Assembly (NCBI RefSeq): GCF_002795245.1
Contig: NZ_PGVG01000009.1
Coordinates: forward strand, 168,040 to 232,039
Direction of reading: 5' to 3'
From: Bradyrhizobium forestalis
Lineage (GTDB): Bacteria; Pseudomonadota; Alphaproteobacteria; Rhizobiales; Xanthobacteraceae
Length of the DNA stretch: 64,000 bases
Shown: in pieces, positions 36,185-46,420 of the stretch
How the letters are laid out: each line of letters starts with the position of its first letter
Position numbering within the stretch: position 1 is the stretch's first letter
Made by a program: the position numbers and the translations under genes
The notes under the pieces: model-generated
What the model was told of the DNA's origin: nothing
The model's database searches: none
What the model saw: only the letters and a program-made list of their open reading frames with translations

Positions 36185-36249
36185 CGCGCGCTCTCTTGTT
36201 TTTCGACTCATAGACCGCCGGGAAGAAATGGAAAGAGAAAATCCCGCCG

Positions 36250-37611
36250 ATGCGCGTTAGAATTGACCTAATGTGGCAACGACTTTCGTTCCGGACGCAA
36301 CTGTTTCTTCCGCTCGGCGCCAGCTTTCTCGCGGCGCTGATCTTGGGTGGCGTGTTGCTCCAGATGTTCGCGACGGGCCAATTGGCGGAGGAGAACGAGC
36401 CGCGACGGCGTTCGACGGAGGCCATCGCCGCCGCGCTCAACAACACCCTGGGCGCGTCGGACAATCCACGGCAGACGCTCGACGCCTTTGTCCATTCTTT
36501 GGACAGCTCCTCCGACATCCAATTCCGTGCCGTGGAAGCAGGTCCCACGCCATCTCCGAAGGACGATCTGCGCAAGCCGCATGGCGTGCCGCAATGGTTC
36601 ATCGACCTTCTCGCCATCCCCGACATCGAGGCGGCATCCCCGGTGATGATCGACGGCAGGCGTATCGGCGACATCGTATTCCTGCCGGACATGTCGGCCG
36701 ATCTGTTCGAGAAATGGATCGGCTTTCTTGCACTGGCCAGCCTGGTTGCCGTGCTGATGGTTCTTACAAGCACGATCGCCTATGTCTTGGCGGGATCTGT
36801 CCTGCGCCCCCTGCAAGATCTCGGCGAAGGTCTCACGCGAATACGACGGGGCGACTACACCAGGCCGATTCCGGTCGGGGGTCCGCCGGAAATTCGGCAA
36901 GGCTGCGAGGAGGCGAATGCGCTGGTCGCAACGCTGGCGCAATTGAGCCAGGACAATCGCGATCTGATGCACCGCCTGGTGTCGCTCCAGGATGACGAGC
37001 GGCGCGATCTCGCCCGCGAACTACACGACGAGCTCGGACCGCTGCTGTTCAGCATCCGCGCCGGCACGATCGCGCTGGCCGAGGCCTCCCAGCCATTGGG
37101 AAATCTCGGCAATTCGGCACAGGATCTGCTGCGATCGGTCGAGGCACTGCAGCAGACCAGCCGCAGGATCCTCGACCGGCTGCGGCCGCTCTATATCGAG
37201 GAACTTGGCCTTTGGACCAGCGTGCAGACCCTGCTCCGGAACTTTCGCAAGCAGGCACCGCATATCGTCCTGACAGACACGATCGATGCCGATCTGAACG
37301 TGATCGACGGGCCGTTAGCTCAGACCGTGTATCGGGTGATCCAGGAGGCACTGACCAACGTGCTCCGCCATGCCAAGGCCAGCAACGCCCATGTGCAGGC
37401 GACCGTCGTCGGCGAGACACTCATCGTCGAGATCTCCGACAATGGCGGCGGTTTTCCTGCGGGCAACATCTTCGGCCGGGGCCTGACCGGCATGCAGGAG
37501 CGCGTGCGTGCGCTCAGCGGATCGCTGTCCCTGTTGCGCGTGGATGAGCGAACTTACGTGCGCTGCCGCCTTCCGGCACGGACGACGCGGGACGCGCCGG
37601 CATCAGGCTAA
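36250..37611 (+). CDS. Sensor histidine kinase, HisKA_3 type
   Basis: 453 residues. Two membrane helices (about 18-40 and 160-185) enclose a 120-residue periplasmic sensor, followed by HAMP (VLRPLQDLGEGLTRIRRGDY), then the HisKA_3 dimerisation domain with phospho-acceptor His259 (RRDLARELHDELGPLLFSI) and an ATPase domain (VIQEALTNVLRHAKA, ISDNGGGFPAG, GRGLTGMQERV). Two possible starts, ATG 36250 and 36271; the first is kept because AGAG lies upstream. Its stop overlaps the stop of the convergent gene at 37608 by three bases. Confidence 0.93.
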   Translation: MRVRIDLMWQRLSFRTQLFLPLGASFLAALILGGVLLQMFATGQLAEENEPRRRSTEAIAAALNNTLGASDNPRQTLDAFVHSLDSSSDIQFRAVEAGPTPSPKDDLRKPHGVPQWFIDLLAIPDIEAASPVMIDGRRIGDIVFLPDMSADLFEKWIGFLALASLVAVLMVLTSTIAYVLAGSVLRPLQDLGEGLTRIRRGDYTRPIPVGGPPEIRQGCEEANALVATLAQLSQDNRDLMHRLVSLQDDERRDLARELHDELGPLLFSIRAGTIALAEASQPLGNLGNSAQDLLRSVEALQQTSRRILDRLRPLYIEELGLWTSVQTLLRNFRKQAPHIVLTDTIDADLNVIDGPLAQTVYRVIQEALTNVLRHAKASNAHVQATVVGETLIVEISDNGGGFPAGNIFGRGLTGMQERVRALSGSLSLLRVDERTYVRCRLPARTTRDAPASG

Positions 37612-37973
37612 CACGCGCAGCCATCATGCGCGTTCTGTCGCGCCGGTTCGCACAGTGTGCTGTGGATCTTGCCATCCAGGCTGAAGCGGAACGAGGCCTG
37701 AATGCGCAGCGCGCCGGCGACGGAATATTCGAGATCGATGCCGTGGGGCGCGGGATGGATCTCCTCCAGACCGAAACCTGCCGACGAGAAGGCGCTGAGC
37801 CGCGGCTGCCAATAGGCCTCGATCTCGCTCCGGCCGCGGTAGCGCCGCGTGCCGTTACACGTGCATTCGAGCTGCGCATCGTCCGCATAGAGATCGAGCA
37901 GTGTCGCGAGGTCGCCCTTCCGGCAGGCGTCCACCCAATCAACGATAATTCCCATCTGGTCGAAATCACGCAT
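37608..37973 (-). CDS. SnoaL/NTF2-like protein
   Basis: 121 residues. MRDFDQMGIIVDWVDACRKG, LATLLDLYADDAQLEC, RSEIEAYWQPRL and GLEEIHPAPHGIDLEYSVAG follow the nuclear-transport-factor-2/SnoaL cone-fold pattern. Two nearby cysteines in ECTCNG and a cysteine-rich tail (DGCAC) are unusual for the family. Might be a limonene-epoxide-hydrolase-like or polyketide-cyclase-type enzyme, or a ligand-binding protein; function unknown. Convergent with the kinase. Confidence 0.78.
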   Translation of the reverse strand: MRDFDQMGIIVDWVDACRKGDLATLLDLYADDAQLECTCNGTRRYRGRSEIEAYWQPRLSAFSSAGFGLEEIHPAPHGIDLEYSVAGALRIQASFRFSLDGKIHSTLCEPARQNAHDGCAC

Positions 37974-38084
37974 GCCGCAATCCTGTCTGCCGCGGAAAAC
38001 ACCGACGGCTTAGGACCACACTCGTGAATCTATGCTGAATAATAAACCCCGGGCGATACCGGGTTCCCTCGAACTATCATGAGT

Positions 38085-38837
38085 TCAGCTCTGCCGCCGG
38101 CCTCTTGCCCACACGGCGAAGGCGATCAGCACGGCGCCTGCAAGCGTGAACCAGGTGACCGCATATTGCAGGTGGTCGTCCTTCAGATTCACCTCGAGCG
38201 GGCCCGGACGCGGAATGCCGTTCGCGGGCGCGGGCTGCTCGAGGTCGATATAGAACGGCGCAACCGCGCCCCAGCCGAGCGCGCTTGCGATTCCCAGATG
38301 ATCGCGCACGAACCAGAGCCGCCTGTCGCGATTCTCCGCCGGCGTCAGCCAGCTTGGCGCCTCGGGAAAGCGCAGATAGCCGGTGAACGCCATCGGTTGG
38401 CCCGTGACGAGCTTCTTCACAGCGCGATCCTCGACATCGCGGTCCTGCATCGTGTTCTCGACGAAGCCCGCATCGATCGCGACCGTCTCGCCGCTGGGAA
38501 GCCGCGCCGGCAGGAACGCCCAGGTGCCCGGGCCGGAGGCGTCCTTGCGCACCGCGGAGCCGGAGGAATAGACCATCGCATCGGGCAGGGCTGCATAGGT
38601 CGCGGTGAAGCTGACGCGGCGGAATTCATCGCGGGCAGGATTCAGTGCGGGCCATTGCGCGGACGGCGGCAGCGCCGTCGGCGGCGCCGCAAGCCGTTCG
38701 GTGAGTGCCGCAATGAGCTCGTGCTTGGCTGTCCGGCGCTGCAACTGCCAGACACCGAGCGCGACGAACACAGCCGTCAGGAACAGCGTGAACAGCGCGA
38801 AGCCGGCCACGCGGGCCTTGCGCGCAGGCTCGTTCAT
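38085..38837 (-). CDS. SURF1-family cytochrome c oxidase assembly protein
   Basis: 250 residues: N-terminal helix (VAGFALFTLFLTAVFVALGV) then GVWQLQRR, the hallmark of SURF1/Shy1, RDEFRRVSFTATY, a periplasmic domain, and a C-terminal helix (WFTLAGAVLIAFAVWARG). Helps insert heme a into subunit I of aa3 oxidase. The start at 38837 overlaps the stop of the DUF983 gene (TCAT), so translation is coupled to the oxidase cluster. Confidence 0.94.
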   Translation of the reverse strand: MNEPARKARVAGFALFTLFLTAVFVALGVWQLQRRTAKHELIAALTERLAAPPTALPPSAQWPALNPARDEFRRVSFTATYAALPDAMVYSSGSAVRKDASGPGTWAFLPARLPSGETVAIDAGFVENTMQDRDVEDRAVKKLVTGQPMAFTGYLRFPEAPSWLTPAENRDRRLWFVRDHLGIASALGWGAVAPFYIDLEQPAPANGIPRPGPLEVNLKDDHLQYAVTWFTLAGAVLIAFAVWARGRRQS

Positions 38838-39235
38838 TTCGAGCGATCGACCAACCGGCCCGGCGCCGCCTTGTGGTGGAACTGCAGCGCGATCAGCAAC
38901 GATTTCATCGCACGCAGCGGCAACAGCGTGGTGGCGAGGATCAGCGGCAGCCACAGCACGGCATGCAGCCAGTACGGCGGCTGGTACTTGACCTCGACGA
39001 TGAGCGCGCACGCAACAACGATCCCGCCGGCCAGCATGATGATGAAGATCGCCGGACCATCGCCGGAATCGATAAAGGCATAGTCGAGGCCGCAGCGGTC
39101 GCAAGCGGGCGCGAGCGTCAGGAAGCCTGCATAGAGCTTGCCCTGGCCGCAGCGCGGGCATTTGCAGGCAAGCCCGCGCATCGCGCTTTGCAGGACGGTG
39201 GTTTCGGACTGGGGTGTACCGGCGCTGTCGTTCAT
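38834..39235 (-). CDS. DUF983 protein, zinc-ribbon membrane protein
   Basis: 133 residues. Cysteine knuckle MRGLACKCPRCGQGKLYAGF ... PACDRCGLDY (four-cysteine zinc ribbon) precedes two membrane helices. DUF983 genes sit between subunit III and SURF1 in alphaproteobacterial oxidase clusters. Start 39235 gives MNDSAGTPQSE; the upstream open frame is rejected because it translates through the intergenic region. Confidence 0.93.
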   Translation of the reverse strand: MNDSAGTPQSETTVLQSAMRGLACKCPRCGQGKLYAGFLTLAPACDRCGLDYAFIDSGDGPAIFIIMLAGGIVVACALIVEVKYQPPYWLHAVLWLPLILATTLLPLRAMKSLLIALQFHHKAAPGRLVDRSK

Positions 39236-39287
39236 GATGGCGGACTCTATCACAGTTTCCGCCGAAACTTCCGGCGGCCGGAAAGCG

Positions 39288-39314
39288 AAAGGGCGGCCCC
39301 TCCGGCCGCCCTTT
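39288..39314. terminator. Hairpin between coxC and DUF983
   Basis: AAAGGGCGGCC-CCTCC-GGCCGCCCTTT, 11-bp stem, 20 bases after the coxC stop in transcription direction (minus). T-tract is short (only a CTTT follows on plus, and CGCTTTCC on minus); may be a partial terminator or mRNA-stabilising hairpin that lowers expression of the downstream assembly genes. Confidence 0.5.
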
Positions 39315-39333
39315 CTGATCGATTCGATACGGC

Positions 39334-40230
39334 TCAATGCGCGGCGTGGGCCATGGCCTCGGCGCCGCGTCCCCAGACGTAGATGCAGAGGAACAGGAAC
39401 AGCCAGACCACGTCGACGAAGTGCCAGTACCAGGCGGCGAACTCGAAGCCGAGATGCTGCTTCGGCGTGAAATGGCCGGCATAGGCGCGGACCAGGCAGA
39501 CCAGCAGGAAGATGGTGCCGACCAGCACGTGGAAGCCGTGGAAGCCGGTCGCCATGAAGAAGGTCGCGCCATAGACGTTGCCGGCGAAGGAGAACGCCGC
39601 GTGGCTGTACTCATAGGCCTGCACGCAGGTGAAGAGCGCGCCCAGGAGAACGGTGAGGATCAGGCCGTATTTCAGGCCCTGTCGATCGTTCTCGAGCAGC
39701 GCATGGTGCGCCCAGGTCACGGTGGTGCCTGACGTCAGCAGGATCAGCGTGTTCAGCAGCGGCAGATGCCAGGGGTCGAAAGTCTCGATGCCCTTCGGCG
39801 GCCAGGTGCCGGGGACCGAGCAAGCACCGGGCTGGGTGCCGAGACCACAGCCGAACACCGCATCGCGGGTGGCGTGGACAGCGTCGGCCGGAAACAGCGC
39901 CGCGTTGAAATAAGCCCAGAACCAGGCGACGAAGAACATCACCTCGGAGGCGATGAACAGGATCATGCCGTAGCGGTGATGCAGCTGCACGACGCGGGTA
40001 TGGTCGCCCTTGTACTGGGCCTCCTTGATCACGTCGCCCCACCAGCTCGCCATGGTGTAGAGCACGCCCACGGTGCCGACGCCGAACACGATCGGCGCCG
40101 CGGAGAACATGTGGTGCATCCAGGCGATCGCGCCGACCGCCATGATGAAAGCCGAAAGCGAGCCGACGGCCGGCCACGGAGAGGGATCGACCAGGTGATA
40201 GTCGTGATGCTTGGTGTGCGCCGTGGCCAT
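39334..40230 (-). CDS. coxC: Cytochrome c oxidase subunit III
   Basis: 298 residues with seven helices. N-terminus [20 protein letters not shown] is the standard aa3-oxidase CoxC start, and [19 protein letters not shown] and [14 protein letters not shown] are conserved. ATG 40230 has GAGGAGAG upstream; the ORF's upstream extension is rejected. Part of the aa3-type oxidase. Confidence 0.96.
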   Translation of the reverse strand: MATAHTKHHDYHLVDPSPWPAVGSLSAFIMAVGAIAWMHHMFSAAPIVFGVGTVGVLYTMASWWGDVIKEAQYKGDHTRVVQLHHRYGMILFIASEVMFFVAWFWAYFNAALFPADAVHATRDAVFGCGLGTQPGACSVPGTWPPKGIETFDPWHLPLLNTLILLTSGTTVTWAHHALLENDRQGLKYGLILTVLLGALFTCVQAYEYSHAAFSFAGNVYGATFFMATGFHGFHVLVGTIFLLVCLVRAYAGHFTPKQHLGFEFAAWYWHFVDVVWLFLFLCIYVWGRGAEAMAHAAH

Positions 40231-40308
40231 TTCCGTCTCTCTCCTCAATCCCGTGCCTATCAGGCACTTATCCCCTTGTTTCCAACCGCCTGAGCGTGAG
40301 CCCGGCGG

Positions 40309-40962
40309 TCAAAGATTTCCCTTGCGTTTGTCGTCCTCGCTGGCGGCGAGCGGCTTCACCACCGGATCCTTCACCGGATAGAACGTGTAGGACAGCGTGA
40401 TCGTATTCAGCCCGTCATTCTCGTGGTCCTCGGCGATCGAGGGATCGACGTAGAACACGACCGGCATCTCGCGCTTCTCGCCGGGCGCCATGGTCTGCTC
40501 GGTGAAGCAGAAGCAGTTGATCTTCTGGAAGTAGGAGCCGACCGTCAGCGGCGCGACGTTGTAGGCGGCCTGGCCCGCAGTGGTTCGCGCGGCCTGGTTG
40601 GTCACGGTGTAGAAGACAGTCACGACCTGGCCGATATTGACCTCGATCTCGCTCTGCTCCGGCTCGAACTTCCAGGGCAGGCCGGGCGCGACGTTGGAAT
40701 CGAAGCGCACCGAGATCTTCCGCGCAATCGGGCCGTTGGCCGGCGCCGAGGTCGCAACCTGCGTCGTGCCGTTGAAGCCGGTGGCACGGCAGAACCAGTT
40801 GTAGAACGGCACCGCCGCGTAGGAAGCACCGACCATCAGCGCGACCACGCCGCCGCAGATCGAGGCGACCACCACGTCGCGCCCCAGCCCGCGGCCCTTG
40901 GCCGGCTTAAGATTGGCCGGCTTGGCGCTGACGTCCCGCGATATGGTCGGCTCGTGATCCAT
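40309..40962 (-). CDS. ctaG: Cytochrome c oxidase assembly protein CtaG (Cox11 type)
   Basis: 217 residues. Single N-terminal membrane helix ([20 protein letters not shown]), then [15 protein letters not shown] and the conserved copper-binding motif in [10 protein letters not shown] (CFCF), which delivers copper to the CuB site of subunit I. Starts [14 protein letters not shown]. Follows coxF directly after four bases. Confidence 0.95.
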   Translation of the reverse strand: MDHEPTISRDVSAKPANLKPAKGRGLGRDVVVASICGGVVALMVGASYAAVPFYNWFCRATGFNGTTQVATSAPANGPIARKISVRFDSNVAPGLPWKFEPEQSEIEVNIGQVVTVFYTVTNQAARTTAGQAAYNVAPLTVGSYFQKINCFCFTEQTMAPGEKREMPVVFYVDPSIAEDHENDGLNTITLSYTFYPVKDPVVKPLAASEDDKRKGNL

Positions 40963-40967
40963 GTTTC

Positions 40968-41132
40968 CTACATCGGCCGCACGAGAACTGCCGGTCCCTT
41001 GACCATGGTGACGGCGAAGAACAGCACCACGAGCACGCCGAGCGCCAAGGCGATGGCAATGGAGCGCTGACGACGGCTCTTCCGTTGCGCCTCGGTGAGG
41101 ACGATTCCATCTGGCTCGCGTTTGTCGGCCAT
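40968..41132 (-). CDS. coxF: CoxF, small membrane protein of the cytochrome oxidase cluster
   Basis: 54 residues, below the usual ORF length cut-off, so easily missed. Reads [20 protein letters not shown], then helix [20 protein letters not shown] and tail [14 protein letters not shown] 41132; stop TAG. The gene fits exactly between ctaB and ctaG, where rhizobial clusters carry coxF; CoxF is a small membrane protein of unknown molecular role. Confidence 0.82.
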   Translation of the reverse strand: MADKREPDGIVLTEAQRKSRRQRSIAIALALGVLVVLFFAVTMVKGPAVLVRPM

Positions 41133-41140
41133 CGCTGTGA

Positions 41141-42085
41141 TCATGCGCCCCCTGCCATCGGCGCCAGCGCCCGGAATACGACCTCGGCCAGCAAGGTCGC
41201 GAACAGGGCGAACAGATACAGGATCGAGAAGGCAAACAGCTTGCGGGTCGCGCGCAGCGACTGGCTACGCTCGCGGCGCATATAGACGTTGATCGCGAGC
41301 ACCAGCATGCCGGCGCCGAGGATCAGCGAGACGACGCCGTAGACGGCGTCGAAATAGCCGAGGGCCCAGGGCGCAGCGGCGACCGCGATCAGCACGATGG
41401 TGTAGAGCAGGATCTGCAGCCGCGTCGCATCGGGACCGGCGACGTTCGGCAGCATCGGAATGCCGGCGCGCGCATAGTCGTCGGAGCGGAACAGCGCCAG
41501 CGCCCAGAAATGCGGCGGGGTCCAGAAGAAGATGATGGCGAACAGCAGCAGCGGCTCGACATCGACCGTGCCCGTCACCGCGGCCCAGGCCACCACCGGC
41601 GGCAGCGCGCCGGCCGCGCCGCCGATCACGATGTTCTGCGCGGTCCAGCGCTTCAGCCACATCGTGTAGATCACCACGTAGAAGAAGATGGTGAAGGCGA
41701 GCAGTGCGCCCGCGATCCAGTTGACGAGGATGCCGAGCGTCATCACCGAGAAGAAGGCGAGCGTCATGCCGAACGCCATGGCTTCTGGACGGGTGATGCG
41801 GCCGCGCGGGATCGGCCGGTTCGCCGTGCGCGACATCTTGGCGTCGATGTCGCCTTCGAGCGCCATGTTGAGTGCCCCGGAGGCGCCGGCACCGACCGCG
41901 ATGCAGAGCAGCGAGGTGATCGCCAGCACGGGGTGGAAATGCCCGGGCGCCATCGCCATCCCGACCAGCGCGGTGAAGATCACCAGCGACATCACCCGCG
42001 GCTTCAAGAGCGCGATGTAATCGCGGACCTCCGCTTCGGAGATGCGGGGATTGATGTCGATGGCGTTGTGGTCGAGGACGGACAC
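41141..42085 (-). CDS. ctaB: Heme O synthase (protoheme IX farnesyltransferase)
   Basis: 314 residues, about nine helices, UbiA superfamily. Aspartate-rich motifs [20 protein letters not shown] and [14 protein letters not shown] bind the farnesyl diphosphate magnesium; a closely matching B. japonicum start is [20 protein letters not shown] start at 42085 inferred from alignment memory. Converts heme B to heme O for the oxidase. Confidence 0.94.
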   Translation of the reverse strand: MSVLDHNAIDINPRISEAEVRDYIALLKPRVMSLVIFTALVGMAMAPGHFHPVLAITSLLCIAVGAGASGALNMALEGDIDAKMSRTANRPIPRGRITRPEAMAFGMTLAFFSVMTLGILVNWIAGALLAFTIFFYVVIYTMWLKRWTAQNIVIGGAAGALPPVVAWAAVTGTVDVEPLLLFAIIFFWTPPHFWALALFRSDDYARAGIPMLPNVAGPDATRLQILLYTIVLIAVAAAPWALGYFDAVYGVVSLILGAGMLVLAINVYMRRERSQSLRATRKLFAFSILYLFALFATLLAEVVFRALAPMAGGA

Positions 42086-42110
42086 TTAGATCTACTCGCT
42101 TCGTTATAGC

Positions 42111-42139
42111 GCCGCGGCGCCCGTCACGGGCGCCGCGGC
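42111..42139. other. Strong hairpin between coxA and ctaB
   Basis: GCCGCGGCGCCCG-TCA-CGGGCGCCGCGGC, a perfect 13-bp stem 8 bases from the coxA stop and 26 bases from the ctaB start. No T-tract on either side, so it is likely an mRNA-stability or partial-termination element that lets coxBA be made in excess of assembly genes. Confidence 0.6.
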
Positions 42140-42146
42140 TGATTGC

Positions 42147-43829
<1,683 letters not shown>

Positions 43830-43848
43830 TCAAGCCGTCACCCGACGC

Positions 43849-44703
43849 CTACTGCGTCGGGCCGGCCGCGGAGGCGTAGGTGCTGGTGCCGCCGCTCGCA
43901 TATTTCTTCTTCGCCGTCTCGACCCAGGAGGCGAACTCCTGGTCGCTCACCACACGCACGGCGATCGGCATGAACGCATGATCCTTGCCGCACAGTTCCG
44001 AGCACTGACCGTAGTACATGCCGGTCTTGGTGGCCTTGAACCAGGTCTCGTTCAGACGCCCCGGAATGGCGTCGATCTTGATGCCGAAAGCCGGCACCGC
44101 GAAGGCATGGATGACGTCGGCGCCGGTGGTCTGGACGCGAATCACCTTGTTGACAGGCACCACCATCTCGTTGTCGACGCCGAGCAGGCGGGGCTGCTTG
44201 TCCTGCGCCATCAGCGAGTCGAATTCGAACTTGCCGTTATCCGGATAGGCATAGGACCAGTACCACTGCTTGCCGGTCGCCTTGATGGTCAGATCCGCCT
44301 TCGGCACGTCGAGCTCCAGGAACAGAAGCCGGAACGACGGCACCGAGATGCCGACCAGGATCAGCACCGGAACGAGCGTCCAGGCCACCTCGATCAGCGT
44401 GTTGTGGGTGGTCCGCGACGGCACCGGATTGGCCTTCGCGTTGAACTTGATGACCACGATCACGAGCAGCGCCAGAACGAACAGCGTGATCAGGGTGATC
44501 AGCACGAACAGGAAATTGTGGAACCAGACGATATTGTCCATCACCGGGGAACCGGACTGCTGAAGCGTCCACTCCCACGGCGCCGGCTGTCCGAGCTCGG
44601 CGAATGCCGCACCACCCGTCGCCAGCGTGACGCCAGCCGCCACCAAGGCGATGGTGGCCAATCCCAGCAATTGCCGGCCCACCCGACCCATCGACATCCT
44701 CAT
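43849..44703 (-). CDS. coxB: Cytochrome c oxidase subunit II (CuA)
   Basis: 284 residues. Signal peptide to about residue 35, two membrane helices, and the CuA domain: AYPDNGKFEFD and the end motif QCSELCGKDHAFMPI carrying two cysteines, Glu and His (also HAFAVPAFGI). Start 44703 follows AGGGGAG. First gene of coxBA-ctaB-coxF-ctaG-coxC. Confidence 0.97.
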   Translation of the reverse strand: MRMSMGRVGRQLLGLATIALVAAGVTLATGGAAFAELGQPAPWEWTLQQSGSPVMDNIVWFHNFLFVLITLITLFVLALLVIVVIKFNAKANPVPSRTTHNTLIEVAWTLVPVLILVGISVPSFRLLFLELDVPKADLTIKATGKQWYWSYAYPDNGKFEFDSLMAQDKQPRLLGVDNEMVVPVNKVIRVQTTGADVIHAFAVPAFGIKIDAIPGRLNETWFKATKTGMYYGQCSELCGKDHAFMPIAVRVVSDQEFASWVETAKKKYASGGTSTYASAAGPTQ

Positions 44704-45162
44704 GCCGTTCGCGCTCCCCTTACGAAATCACCCCAAGTGCGCTCCCCTGTTTCCGGGAAACGCTTATTCGACCCGCCAGTCCGACAAACCGCCACGCAAG
44801 AATACCTCTAAGAGGAATTGGGGCCAGATCGCTAGAACGCGAAATCAAGCCTCTCAAACCATAATTCTTGATCTATCGCAATGCAGTCTTGAGCCTGGTC
44901 TGCCAGCCATCACCGGCAGGATATTTCCCAGCAACATCAGACAAAAATACCGTTTCCCGGGACGCTGCGGCTTGACAGCGGAATTGCCCGCGGTAGGCAC
45001 TGGCAGACAGCCGCGCAGGAGCCTGATTCGTGCGGGCAATGGCGGTGTGGGCGGCGCGGAATTTGCTTGGGAATCGCCTTCAAGGCGCCGTCATTTCCGT
45101 ATCAGTCCGCCAGATCAGTCCGCCAAGCGCGAGCGAGGAAGGCGAGCAGAGGGACCGACCCG
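44704..45162. other. Divergent promoter region between coxB and IalB-like gene
   Basis: 459 bases. A partial FixK-type match TTGATCTATCGCAA lies at 44868-44881. Rest shows no clear structure; frames are small shadows. Confidence 0.5.
44868..44881. promoter_or_regulatory. Weak FixK/FNR-like box upstream of coxB
   Basis: TTGA-TCTATC-GCAA fits the loose FixK2 pattern (TTGM-N6-KCAA) but not the full palindrome. About 165 bases upstream of coxB. Expected by chance about once per 16 kb, so only suggestive. Confidence 0.25.
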
Positions 45163-45696
45163 ATGGGGCTTTCGAGATCGATGGCAAGGCCGGCGAACGG
45201 CCTCCCGGCGCTGGCCGCCCTCCTGGCTGCGATCGTCCTGCTGGCGCTTCCGGGCCTTGCCCATGCGCAGGGCGCGGTACGCTCCGTCCATGGCGACTGG
45301 CAGATCCGCTGCGACACCCCGCCGGGCGCCCAGACCGAGCAATGCGCCCTGATCCAGAGCGTGGTGGCGGAAGACCGCTCCAATGCCGGCCTGACCGTGA
45401 TCGTGCTCAAGACCGCCGACCAGAAGAGCCGCCTGATGCGCGTGGTCGCCCCGCTCGGAGTCCTGTTGCCCTCCGGCCTCGGACTCAAGCTCGACAACCA
45501 GGACGTCGGCCGCGCCGGCTTCGTCCGCTGCCTCCCCAACGGCTGCGTCGCCGAGGTCGTCCTCGAAGACAAGCTGCTCGGCCAGCTCCGCAGCGCCAAG
45601 ACCGCGACCTTCATCATCTTCGAAACCCCGGAAGAGGGGATCGGTTTTCCGCTCAGCCTGAACGGGCTGGGTGAGGGCTATGACAAGCTGCCGTAG
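45163..45696 (+). CDS. Invasion-associated locus B (IalB)-family protein
   Basis: 177 residues. Signal peptide from LAALLAAIVLLALPGLAHAQ (cleavage after AQ), then HGDWQIRCDTPPGAQTEQCA, cysteines and PLGVLLPSGLGLKLD, with GFVRCLPNGCVAEVVL near the end, all typical of IalB. Periplasmic or outer-membrane associated; role in host interaction known for Bartonella, uncertain here. Confidence 0.92.
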   Translation: MGLSRSMARPANGLPALAALLAAIVLLALPGLAHAQGAVRSVHGDWQIRCDTPPGAQTEQCALIQSVVAEDRSNAGLTVIVLKTADQKSRLMRVVAPLGVLLPSGLGLKLDNQDVGRAGFVRCLPNGCVAEVVLEDKLLGQLRSAKTATFIIFETPEEGIGFPLSLNGLGEGYDKLP

Positions 45697-45709
45697 GGGT
45701 GAGGCGGAC

Positions 45710-46042
45710 CTAGTAAATCTCTAGGCACGCCGTGCTGTCATCGCCCTCAAAGGACTGAATTGTCGGTGCGTGTCGGCGAAGTAGGTCAGCGATCATTGCG
45801 GTCGTTTGATTGCCAGCCCGAAGCCAGATCACCTTCGGCGGAGAACCCAGCAGACCCGCCAGCTCGGCTAAATCGACGTCCTGAGTCACGATCGCAAAGC
45901 CATTTGCCTTCGCGAACTCCCAAAGCGCGCGGTCAGGCACTTCGGATAGTCCATGAGACCCGACGTGACTGGAATCCGGAAAAAGATCGCCGATCATCTG
46001 GCAAAGCTTGAAGCTGAGGTTCTGATCGAACAGCAGCCTCAT
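45710..46042 (-). CDS. DUF5615 PIN-like protein (probable toxin)
   Basis: 110 residues. MRLLFDQNLSFKLCQMIGDL, SSHVGSHGLSEVPDRALWEF, GFAIVTQDVDLAEL and PPKVIWLRAGNQTT give the PIN-fold acidic residues (Asp7, Asp after TQ). Overlaps the antitoxin-like gene by four bases. Family members are toxins with DUF433 partners; nuclease activity is presumed. Confidence 0.9.
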   Translation of the reverse strand: MRLLFDQNLSFKLCQMIGDLFPDSSHVGSHGLSEVPDRALWEFAKANGFAIVTQDVDLAELAGLLGSPPKVIWLRAGNQTTAMIADLLRRHAPTIQSFEGDDSTACLEIY

Positions 46043-46263
46043 ATCGGCGCGGTCACCAATCGCCTCTCGCGGTCGGCGGCATAGGCGAGGCAAGCCCGGA
46101 TATCGTCCTCGGTCAACTCCGGAAAGTCATCGAGGATTTGGGCATGCGTCTGACCGGCAGCAAGCCAGCCGAGCACGTCCGCCACGGTAATCCGCATGTG
46201 GCGGATGCAGGGTCGTCCTCCACGTTTTCCCGGCTCAATGGAGATGATGTCTCGGTAATTCAT
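46039..46263 (-). CDS. DUF433 protein (probable antitoxin)
   Basis: 74 residues. IISIEPGKRGGRPCIRHMRI, VADVLGWLAAGQTHAQILDD and ELTEDDIRACLAYA are the standard DUF433 pattern, a small helix-turn-helix fold. ATG 46263; a loose inverted repeat GATAT...ATATC at 46272-46290 lies just upstream and might be the autoregulatory site. First gene of the two-gene operon. Confidence 0.9.
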   Translation of the reverse strand: MNYRDIISIEPGKRGGRPCIRHMRITVADVLGWLAAGQTHAQILDDFPELTEDDIRACLAYAADRERRLVTAPI

Positions 46264-46420
46264 GGTGGTACGATATCATTGATCCATATCCGATGCAGCA
46301 ACGGGATCAGGGCACTTGGTCCAGCCAATCCTATCGTTTCCGTAATGTGACGCCCCGCCCCTCGCGGAACCGGTCCGAAACCATTATCTTGCCCCACATC
46401 TTCCGCTAATGGACGGACGC

